Shown here in pieces: positions 35,061-42,178 of a stretch of 64,000 nt of DNA. Numbering within the stretch: the first letter of the stretch is position 1; each line of letters opens with the position of its first letter. The stretch spans positions 1,550,001-1,614,000 of the forward strand of contig NZ_JACSEU010000001.1 in the NCBI RefSeq assembly GCF_014334335.1. The letters are read 5' to 3'. Under the pieces are notes generated by a model. The model was given only the letters and a program-made list of their open reading frames with translations, was not told the DNA's origin and did no database searches. The position numbers were made by a program, and so were the translations under genes. The stretch comes from Treponema sp. Marseille-Q3903. Lineage in GTDB: Bacteria > Spirochaetota > Spirochaetia > Treponematales > Treponemataceae.

Positions 35061-35147
35061 ATAACCTATAATAGCTTTAATTATCCCATCTCGCAAGTTA
35101 TCTACATTGTGAGCCCCTGATTTTAAAGGGACATTTAAAAGGACATT

Positions 35148-35561
35148 TTACCATTCCACATGCACCAGCAGTTCAAACTTCCTCTGCGTCAGCTTTGGCA
35201 CTTCAAAGTTCAGCCAGTATTCAAAGTCATCTTCATGCAGCATCTGGCAGATTATCTGCTGGTAACAGATAGTCTTTTCATATGCTGGAATATCATCCTT
35301 TTCATAGAAAAACTCAAAGTTGAACTTATAGTTTATGGTATCTATGATTCTGTGTTTTTTACCTTGTTCTTTTTCAATAAAGGTTAAGGCGAAATAAGGA
35401 AACTTTTCTATACCAGGATTCATACACTGGTTAGTAAACTGTTTTAATTCAAACTTAAATAAGTCTGAGTTTTCCTTATTCCACTGAGTAATATATTCCG
35501 GAAGCTTATTTAAAAGCAGCTCTTCAAGTCTTTCATACATTGTCAAAAAGTCTCTCATCAC
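35148..35561 (-). CDS. Phage head-tail joining or tail-terminator-type protein
   Basis: 137 aa, no membrane segment, acidic. It overlaps the preceding connector gene by 4 nt. By position after the connector it would be the neck or tail-completion protein of a siphovirus-like head module. The sequence (MMRDFLTMYERLEELLLNKL, KLTQRKFELLVHVEW) is not matched to a family. Last head-module gene before the defence block. Confidence 0.6.
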   Translation of the reverse strand: MMRDFLTMYERLEELLLNKLPEYITQWNKENSDLFKFELKQFTNQCMNPGIEKFPYFALTFIEKEQGKKHRIIDTINYKFNFEFFYEKDDIPAYEKTICYQQIICQMLHEDDFEYWLNFEVPKLTQRKFELLVHVEW

Positions 35562-36079
35562 CAGGTCTTCCTTCTGTAAATATCAAGTGTATTTTGTATG
35601 TCTTTTGGGATTTCAAAAGAACAGTCGTCTTCCTGATTCTGCTGCTTTATAAACTCTTTCTTCTTAAGCAAAAAGAGCTTTATTATTGCTTCCTTCAAAT
35701 CTGCCGGCATTGTAGCTTGTAAAAAGCCTGCATTGTAATTTAAGAATAAGACGTGGCCTTCAAGCTTTGTGTCCAGCAAAAATATTGTCCTGCCGTCTAT
35801 TACACAATGGGGCACTCTCAGCTTGGTGTTCATATCAATTATGTTCACCATTTCTGTTATGTTGTCTTGATTTGTATACACCTTGCAGTCTCTCACGGTC
35901 TGAAGCTCATTATAATTATGATCTTCCAGCGGATAGCCAAGTATTTTTTCTATGTAGAAAATAGTAGACGTATATAAGAGCTCATCTATTTCAAGCTCTG
36001 TATCTTTTAATTCAAGGATTTTCTGGAGTTCTTCAAAAGGGAAAGGATTCATATCTACTCCTGGAAAAGCGAGGCTCAC
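35558..36079 (-). CDS. Phage head-tail connector
   Basis: 173 aa, largely helical at the N-terminus (FPFEELQKILELKDTELEID, then YIEKILGYPL), a pattern of gp6/HK97-type DNA-packaging connectors, with a beta-rich middle and helical end. It follows the capsid gene after 196 bp filled by repeat C and the second 39-bp repeat. Assignment is by position and general pattern. Confidence 0.65.
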   Translation of the reverse strand: MSLAFPGVDMNPFPFEELQKILELKDTELEIDELLYTSTIFYIEKILGYPLEDHNYNELQTVRDCKVYTNQDNITEMVNIIDMNTKLRVPHCVIDGRTIFLLDTKLEGHVLFLNYNAGFLQATMPADLKEAIIKLFLLKKKEFIKQQNQEDDCSFEIPKDIQNTLDIYRRKTW

Positions 36080-36112
36080 GAAAGTATAACCTTCGTTCAG
36101 TCAAATACAATG

Positions 36113-36189
36113 TGTGTAAGGCCGCTGGTGGCCGGTGTTAAATCGGAAAGCGTAAAAAAATTGCGAAAGCAATTTTTAGCTTGTCCGCC
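36113..36189. repeat. Dispersed hairpin repeat, copy C
   Basis: Same family as 7192, 22677 and 41561, here with a perfect AAAAATTGC-GAAA-GCAATTTTT hairpin. Located between the capsid and connector genes. Confidence 0.7.
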
Positions 36190-36197
36190 TTGATTAC

Positions 36198-36236
36198 TTT
36201 AGCAAGTAAAAAAAGCTTCCAAACTCTCTCCGATTT
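36198..36236. repeat. 39-bp direct repeat, copy 2
   Basis: Identical to 16642-16680. The two copies bracket 19.5 kb containing the connectors, defence block, tail, lysis and helicase genes. Confidence 0.8.
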
Positions 36237-36275
36237 TACCAAGTCTTTTGCCTGAACCTCGCTTTTTGTTATAAC

Positions 36276-37303
36276 TTATTCTTCTGTAGTTTTAAGAAGA
36301 ACCATATTCTTCTTAGGTCTAGTAACAAGGAAGCCGTCACGCTTACGGAAGCGCATAAAGAGCTCGCCGTATTCCAGGCCTTCGGTTGTTTCATCAAAGC
36401 GCTTGATTTCGATTCCCTTGCGGTTACCGTGGATGATTCTTTTTGGATTCATAAAGATGGCAATTACCTTGTCGGCTTCTAGGTCGGCAAGCTGCGGCAT
36501 CAGTCTTGATTCCACAATGTCATAACCATCAATGCGTGTACGAGTAGGCATGTTTGATTTTTTGTAGCATCGATTTTCTGGCCGTATGAAGTAAGCCACT
36601 TCAATTCAATTCCGCCACGGTCACGCTCTGGGATAAAGATTGAAGGTCCGTTCATTGGGCGATGGGTTACGAGATTCATCATTACAGACTGCTTTGCAGC
36701 TTCCTGCATGATTGTCTCTTCGTAAATCGGATTGATAAGATACTGGTCATTATTTGCCAGGTTTCCGATTGGCTCCCCGAGAACGGCTTTCTGTGGTACA
36801 AAGCCCTTTCCGGTTTCCCAGGTAAAGTCTTTTGGATTGTTCCACTTCTCTGCCCTGATGTTTGGACGGAATTTCAACTGGCCCAAAGTTTCGTGGTCTT
36901 TGTTCCATGCGGCAACAAGACCTTTACCAACGTTGTAGCAAACGTCGCGGTAAGTCAAAGGCTTCATTTCTGAATCAGTCTTTTTAAGAAGGTTACGAAG
37001 CTCCTTAACTGATTCTCTGATTCCTTCAAGCTCTGTTGTAGAGGCAGTCTGCTGACTGTCTGCCATTTTCAAAATTCCGTCAATGAGATCTTCTGTCTCA
37101 TTAAAGTATTTTGAAATCTGTTCCGGTGTTGCAGCTTCAGTTGGCACCAAGCTTTTCATATTGCTAAGTTTCTGCTGCAAAGATACAATTACTTCGTTCA
37201 AGGTATCCTCCAAGTTGGTCTTGAATACAGGGCTGCTTCCATGTTCCAATTGCAAGCAGTCCTGCTTTATTTCATTTATGCACGAGCTTTCAAGCCCGAA
37301 CAA
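36276..37303 (-). pseudogene. HK97-type major capsid protein, frameshifted
   Basis: The first frame runs from a TTG at 37303 (MFGLESSCINEIKQ) through a coiled-coil scaffold-like delta region, YNVGKGLVAAWNKDHETL and FIPERDRGGIELKWLTSYG to KIDATK, then closes. The next frame continues SNMPTRTRIDGYDIVESRLM and ends LLKTTEE at 36276. The switch is in a run of six A (plus-strand T 36558-36563); seven A would restore T-K-K-S. The joined protein of about 342 aa has normal capsid length. Protease and portal upstream are also broken. Confidence 0.8.
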
Positions 37304-37907
37304 ACCTTTTCAAAAAACGAAAGCTCTTCCTCCTGAATTACTTCCGTAATCTCAAGTCTCTTCTGCGGTACGTGAAGGGCAAAGGGATTTGCCGGCACAC
37401 TGCAGATAGAAAATTCCAAAAGCTCCTGCTTTCTGTAAATCAAATCACAGTCGCGGTCCTTGGCTTCCAGAAACTCAAGCTCATCAACTCTAAAGCCCAC
37501 CGAGCCGCAGCGTAACACTCCGGCCTTTACACGCTCTCCAATGCTCCAGCCAAATTCATCAAAATCCTTTGCATTAAAAAGAATGTCGCCTTCAAGCGTT
37601 TTGTAAGCTGTCACATTCTGGACAATTCCAATAGGCGGAATCGAATAGTCGTGACTCCAGAGCACCACAGGATTAGAAAGATAGTTTTTTAATCCCAGCC
37701 GCATGGATCAACTTTCTCAAAGTCGCGGTCCGTATCAAAGGTACTCATTACCCAGTGAAAAGAATCCTTCTGCACATCCACAGCCTTGAATACTTCTACC
37801 TGGGCACTAACTTTTCCAGAGCTCGTATTCTCTTTAAGGAACTTCAAGAAAAAATTTCTGTCTTTTCCAAAGTCCTTATTTTCAACGCCGTCAATCTTGA
37901 CTACCAT
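37276..37907 (-). pseudogene. Prohead protease (S78 family), frameshifted
   Basis: Start ATG 37907 with GGAGG 5 nt upstream. The first part ends STFDTDRDFEKVDPCGWD then TAA; one frame away it continues LKNYLSNPVVLWSHDYSIPP and EFSICSVPANPFA. The last two segments carry the protease His and Ser. Restoring one T at 37685-37692 gives W-D-L-K-N-Y in a single frame of about 210 aa. Its start overlaps the LuxR-like gene by 17 nt and its end overlaps the capsid by 28 nt. Confidence 0.82.
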
Positions 37908-38544
37908 TCCAGCCTCCCATATTTCTATCAAGCATCTGTCTGTAAACCTCTGCATAATCTGCAGGATTTTGATAACCAATCTTTAATCTCAGGTAGTGGA
38001 TGTAAGAGCAGACCGAGCTGTCAGTAACGTTCATCTCGTAGGCAATTTCTTTAACAGTCTTTCCCTTGGCAAGAGCAACCGCAACATCAAACTCAGTGTC
38101 AGTTAGCTCGCCGACAGCCCGGGTTAGATGCAGACCGTTTTTAATGTCATCAAGAACAGTCTGAGGGTAAGCAGAGTTTCCGCTGAAGATTTTCTGCAGA
38201 GCAGGCAGCAGAGTATCGCTTGTTTCTGCATTACAGATAAAGCCCGAAGCTCCAAGCTTATGAACTCTAAGCCCAAAGAAATCCGAGCAGCTTTCTCCAG
38301 TCTCAAAAAAGACAAAACGCAGCTTGTCATTTATTCCCTTAAGACTGGTCATCTTTTCCTGAATACAAAGGTCTAAGAAAAACTTTTCAACCAGAATCAC
38401 ACAGTCACTGTCAGAGCCAAGATGATACTTAAAGTCATCATCCTTCAAGACATCAAAGGTCTGCACCTGCGGAAGCTTCTGCTTTAAGAATTCTTTTACA
38501 GTTCCCTTAACCACATAATTAGAAGTAGCAAAAAACAATTTCAT
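37891..38544 (-). CDS. LuxR-type DNA-binding protein with pseudo-receiver domain
   Basis: 217 aa from ATG 38544 (2 nt after the portal stop). The N-terminal receiver-like domain (1-130) has Glu where the phospho-acceptor Asp of strand 3 would be (SDCVILVEKFFLDL). The C-terminal LuxR/GerE helix-turn-helix is clear: ELTDTEFDVAVALAKGKTVK then EIAYEMNVTDSSVCSYI. It sits between portal and prohead protease, where phages normally have only structural genes. Probably a transcription regulator that does not need phosphorylation. Confidence 0.82.
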   Translation of the reverse strand: MKLFFATSNYVVKGTVKEFLKQKLPQVQTFDVLKDDDFKYHLGSDSDCVILVEKFFLDLCIQEKMTSLKGINDKLRFVFFETGESCSDFFGLRVHKLGASGFICNAETSDTLLPALQKIFSGNSAYPQTVLDDIKNGLHLTRAVGELTDTEFDVAVALAKGKTVKEIAYEMNVTDSSVCSYIHYLRLKIGYQNPADYAEVYRQMLDRNMGGWNGSQD

Positions 38545-38545
38545 A

Positions 38546-39764
38546 TTAGTTTTTGTCCCCACAATTTTTATTGTCATCAGAATCAAAAGCCGAAATTGTA
38601 TTGGGCTTCCACCAGCTGTCGCCCCAGGGCTTTTCCTTTTGTCCCCGTGCTCTCAAAACATCATTAATTGTTTTAAGTCCGGCATTGATTTCTGCAATAT
38701 CCCGGTTGCTCTGGGCATCCTCAGATTCCTGCAGTTCCGGGATATTGTTAAGGTTGAATTCCCCGGTCTGTAAAAGATTGAACCGGCGAAAGAACTGAAC
38801 TTCCAGAATCTGCTCAAAGTTCTTGAGCAGTGGAATAAGCGTAAAGTTCCAGAACGCCCGATGCTGGGAATCTGTATCGGTGCCGCTCAATGAACTTTTG
38901 GAATCCTGAATATTGGCAACTCTAGGCGGGATGCCGAATTTCGCAAGAAGTGTATACAGGTTCCACTTCTTCATATCGTAAAGCTTCAGAACGTCGGGGC
39001 TGAACGTAAGAGGCTGGTATTCTGTACCTTTACCCAGTACAGCCACACGATTTTTCATGCCGTGGCCGTATTTTGAGTCCCATGTACGAGCAAGTAATTC
39101 TGCTTCTGTCTCTATGAGAATCTGGTCTGTTTTTAAAAGCCCCTTAGGAACCCCACCTTCTTTTAAAAGTCCTGAATTCTGCTTGGCGGCGAGCAAATCT
39201 TGTTCGACTTCAAGACCCAAGCTTACCAGCGGACTTACTCCGCGGTATTCATTCCACGGATTCCAGTCCTTAAAGTGAATTATTTCATCAGGAAGAATTA
39301 TGAGAGGCTTGCCTGTAGCTCCATCTGTATAAACCCACTTGGTAATCTTTCCGCCTTCAACAACGTGCTGCATATTCCGCGGATTTAAGATGTAAATCTC
39401 CGAAGGAATGCCGCAGCAGTAGTCCTCGCCGAACCACCAGAAAGCCTCTCCGTTGAGGCTCCACCAGGCGCAGGTTTGCTTCCAAATATCAAACCTGCAT
39501 ATGCTTTTATTCGGGTACATAAAGAGCTTAGCCAGTTTTGAATCACTTTCTGTCTTGCCGTTTTTCTTAATTTCAAATTCAGCACGCGCTACGTTACGAG
39601 TCAAAATATCAATACATGCCGATACCCAGGCGTGCTGTAAATAAGGATCCGTGCAGGTCTTTTTATCTCTCACCGAAAAGTCATCTGCCACAGTTTCATT
39701 ATTTATCTCAGAAAAGCTTCGTAACTTTTTTTTCTTGCTGGTTCCTCTTTTTAAAAAGTCCCAT
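38546..39764 (-). pseudogene. Phage portal protein, frameshifted near its start
   Basis: HK97-type portal. The main frame (from GTG 39691) covers about 381 aa with DPYLQHAWVSACIDILTRNV, WYTDG-type beta elements and the end ARGQKEKPWGDSWW. A better start, ATG 39764 (MGLFKKRNQQEKK), lies in another frame and joins LRSFSEINNETVADDF across a run of eight A (plus-strand T 39726-39733); seven A would make one frame. The shortened GTG-started protein may still be made. Portals form the DNA entry ring and bind terminase. Confidence 0.75.
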
Positions 39765-39783
39765 ATAAATTATCGGTATTACC

Positions 39784-40995
39784 TCAACCTAAAACGACCC
39801 CGGATGTCGCTGCGCTGAAAATCGCATAATGCATAGCGTCCATGTAGTGGTCATTAACTTTTACAATCTGATTATTCTCATCACGCGAATAATCCCATAT
39901 TTCACCAAGAACACCGGTGCAGTCTTTACAAACAAAAAACTGTCCGCGTTCAATCTTTGCAATTATGTAATCAATCCCTGCATCCACAGAGTTATTAGCT
40001 TTCACACCTCCAGGCACTTCCTGAATTCTTTCACCCCCGGCCGGGTCACAGTAGGTAACAAAGCAGTCATCATACCAGTTCTTAGCCTGCTGCTGCTCAA
40101 CAGAAGTTTTAGTCGTAATATTAAAGCCGCCAAAATCAGCGACAACATAAACAGTCTCTCCAACCCAGCCAACCTTAACCGCCGCAATATGAAGCACAAA
40201 ATCCTGACCGCCTATAAAGCGGTCAAACTCTTCCGGCAGCTGGTCCCGAGTCAGGATCATTGACTCTTCAAACTTTTCATAAACAGAGCCCTCAGGCTTT
40301 ACCCAAAGACCATCACGGAATCGGGCCCGCTGTTTTTCCGGCATGTTATCCAGAATGTCGCTGATGTAATCTTCATCAAGGTTTTCAGCGTTATCCATCG
40401 GGTTTAAAACTTCCGAAGCATAAAGCTCCGGCTTGTTTAATTTCTCATCAGTCCTCGGTTCAATCTTTCGAATGAACACCTTGTAAGCCCAGTGCATAGG
40501 GCTGCACGGGTTACAGTCATAAAAAAACTTATTCTTACAGCCTTCAACCTTCATCGCCAGTCGCGAATAGGCAGTAGTAATTGCAGAATAAGAAATCTGG
40601 CTCACTTCGTTAAAGTAAATAGTCACATACTCGTGTCCAAGAATGCGGTCTACCTGTTCCTTATCCCCAAGTCCGCCAATCCAAATCTCAGAGCCGTTCC
40701 AAAGCGTTATAAGTCCGTCGTGTACATTAGCCTTGTAGTTGGAAGCTCCAATTGTCTTATTAAGCCAGGGAAGAAAAGTCTCATGCAAAACAGAGCTTCT
40801 TGCATCCTTTGCACGAAAGCGGCAGATTAAATGTCTGCTTCCCGGGTAACGGCAGGCACGAAAAATAATGGCCATAACAAGCACCGTAGTTTTTCCCGAA
40901 CGCGAACCGCCAAAAAGCAGAACATGCTTCGCAGAAGAACTAAGCAGCTTCAAGGCCTTTTTCTGAACAGCCGTCGGCTTAAACAGCTCTCTCAT
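39784..40995 (-). CDS. Terminase large subunit
   Basis: 403 aa. The packaging ATPase has Walker A LLFGGSRSGKTT and Walker B YVTIYFNEVSQIS; the C-terminal RNase H-like nuclease has Asp-containing strands VVADFGGFN, TYCDPAGGE and YMDAMHYAIF. It drives DNA into the prohead through the portal. It overlaps the small subunit by 1 nt. Intact, unlike portal, protease and capsid downstream. Confidence 0.93.
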   Translation of the reverse strand: MRELFKPTAVQKKALKLLSSSAKHVLLFGGSRSGKTTVLVMAIIFRACRYPGSRHLICRFRAKDARSSVLHETFLPWLNKTIGASNYKANVHDGLITLWNGSEIWIGGLGDKEQVDRILGHEYVTIYFNEVSQISYSAITTAYSRLAMKVEGCKNKFFYDCNPCSPMHWAYKVFIRKIEPRTDEKLNKPELYASEVLNPMDNAENLDEDYISDILDNMPEKQRARFRDGLWVKPEGSVYEKFEESMILTRDQLPEEFDRFIGGQDFVLHIAAVKVGWVGETVYVVADFGGFNITTKTSVEQQQAKNWYDDCFVTYCDPAGGERIQEVPGGVKANNSVDAGIDYIIAKIERGQFFVCKDCTGVLGEIWDYSRDENNQIVKVNDHYMDAMHYAIFSAATSGVVLG

Positions 40996-41534
40996 TACAA
41001 ATCCTTAAAAGAATCTGCAAAAGTAATAGCCAGTTCCCCCTGAACAGGCTTTGAGCTTTCCTTGTCCGCTCCGGTAATGAACGAATCAAGCTTTGCAGAA
41101 CGTTCAAGCAAATCCATAGCACCGTCTGCATCAAGCTTTTCCGGGTCCAGAGTCTTAAGTCTTTTTCCAACAAGCTCGTCAAACCCGTTCAGCATTTCCA
41201 TCTGGCGTCTTTTGCGTTCAACACGTTCCGCCAGTAATTCTCTTTCAGTCTCCTTTTCAATATAGGCATCATATTCTGCAGCACGCTCATTCCAGTGATA
41301 GAGCCTTGCATAACGAGCCCAGGAGCCGTACTTCTTCGGCTCAATTCCGTGCATCTCCATACAGGCCTTAATGCTACGCTTATAGCCCATGGCACGAAAA
41401 AGACAGAAAGCCTTAAAAGCCTTGGGAGACTCATCGATTAATTTTTTCTCCCAGGACTTTTCTGGCTCTGCCACTTTTGAATTAAGTTCACTGTTTAAGT
41501 TTGCGGATGTCGAAACAGTGTCCTTATCTCCCAC
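40995..41534 (-). CDS. Terminase small subunit
   Basis: 179 aa. The N-terminal helix-turn-helix-like part (KAFCLFRAMGYKRSIKACME) and the WARYARLYHWNERAAEYDAY segment are typical of small terminase or phage DNA-binding packaging proteins; the C-terminal half is helical. Directly upstream of the large terminase. It would recognise the packaging site. Confidence 0.8.
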   Translation of the reverse strand: MGDKDTVSTSANLNSELNSKVAEPEKSWEKKLIDESPKAFKAFCLFRAMGYKRSIKACMEMHGIEPKKYGSWARYARLYHWNERAAEYDAYIEKETERELLAERVERKRRQMEMLNGFDELVGKRLKTLDPEKLDADGAMDLLERSAKLDSFITGADKESSKPVQGELAITFADSFKDL

Positions 41535-41560
41535 CTGAACACCTCCTTTTGCCTGAATGG

Positions 41561-41635
41561 TGGTAAAGCTAAAAATTGCTGTCGCAATTTTCTTAACGCT
41601 TTGCTATTTATCACCGCCCGCCAGCGGGCTTACTC
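41561..41635. repeat. Dispersed hairpin repeat, copy D (inverted)
   Basis: Same family as 7192, 22677 and 36113 but in the opposite orientation. Includes a GC-rich hairpin GCCCGC/GCGGGC next to the AAAATTGC hairpin. Lies between the small terminase and the 62-aa gene. Confidence 0.7.
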
Positions 41636-41636
41636 A

Positions 41637-41825
41637 TTATTTCCTAACGACGTAGCGGTTCACGCTTCGTCTTGTAATATGCTCGCAAAAGCTTTTTTCA
41701 AGCTTCACAGGGCATCCGTCATTCAACGTTATCCTGACGATAATCTCGCCATACTTTTCTTCCGCGGCAATACGCCTGCAGTAGTCATTCGATTCTTCAA
41801 GAATCTTAGAAAGAGGTACATTCAT
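41637..41825 (-). CDS. Small prophage protein
   Basis: 62 aa, overlapping the stop of the AlpA-like gene by 4 nt (ATGA). Contains EESNDYCRRIAAEEKYGEII and a basic end. No family recognised. The tight coupling supports a real gene, perhaps an early regulator or small packaging accessory. Confidence 0.55.
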   Translation of the reverse strand: MNVPLSKILEESNDYCRRIAAEEKYGEIIVRITLNDGCPVKLEKSFCEHITRRSVNRYVVRK

Positions 41826-42016
41826 GCTTCCACCTCACAAACCTGATTTCCAAGCCAGGAAAATAAATCCGACTTTCTGAAAATCAAACGACGCCCAAGC
41901 TTCACATGCGGAATCTTTTTCTCCCTGCAGAGCTTGTACATAAAAGTCCGGCTAAAGCCCAGATACTCACAAGCCTGCTTAAACGAAAGTAAATCCAAGT
42001 TTTTTTCTTCTGCCAT
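41822..42016 (-). CDS. AlpA/excisionase-type DNA-binding protein
   Basis: 64 aa from ATG 42016 with AGGAG 8 nt upstream. MerR-like winged helix of the AlpA/Xis kind: LSFKQACEYLGFSRTFMYKL then IPHVKLGRRLIFRKSDLFSW. Such proteins direct the integrase to excise or activate transcription. It lies next to the integrase gene behind a terminator hairpin and the prophage-specific operator. Confidence 0.85.
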   Translation of the reverse strand: MAEEKNLDLLSFKQACEYLGFSRTFMYKLCREKKIPHVKLGRRLIFRKSDLFSWLGNQVCEVEA

Positions 42017-42050
42017 TTCTTTCACTCCTTTTTTTGAGATGAATAAAAAC

Positions 42051-42086
42051 AAAAAAAGCCACAGCAGAACTTAATCTGCTATGGCT
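42051..42086 (-). terminator. Terminator between integrase and AlpA gene
   Basis: On the minus strand, AGCCATAGCAGA pairs with TCTGCTGTGGCT (one G-T), followed by seven T. It ends integrase transcription, but it also lies immediately after a predicted promoter (-10 at 42089), so it could work as an attenuator for the alpA-terminase genes. Confidence 0.75.
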
Positions 42087-42088
42087 CT

Positions 42089-42142
42089 ATCTTAAATCTA
42101 AACCCCGTTTGCAAAGTGCCAATTAGTGCTTACATTTTGCCC
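42089..42142 (-). promoter_or_regulatory. Prophage promoter with inverted-repeat operator (copy 1)
   Basis: -10 TAAGAT (42089-42094), 17-bp spacer, -35 ACTTTG (42112-42117) inside the repeat CAAAATG ... GGCACTTTG, as at 24272 and 25115. Upstream of the AlpA-terminase genes. Confidence 0.6.
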
Positions 42143-42178
42143 ACGCTATAAAACAATCCGTTTGCATTTTGAAAACAA

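Noticed and set aside
36558-36563. Programmed -1 frameshift in the capsid gene at A6.
   Set aside because: No heptameric slippery site in the right phase and no ev­ident downstream structure; portal and protease are broken in similar runs, so decay or sequencing error is simpler.
37685-37692. A AAA AAC slippery heptamer in the prohead protease as programmed frameshifting.
   Set aside because: The zero-frame stop TAA precedes the heptamer, so ribosomes would terminate before reaching it.
7192-41635. Repeats A-D as integron attC sites (AAGCGTTAAA plus palindromes look attC-like, and Treponema denticola has an integron).
   Set aside because: The paired R'' box (RYYYAAC in the right orientation) is not found, and the only recombinase here is a phage-type integrase.
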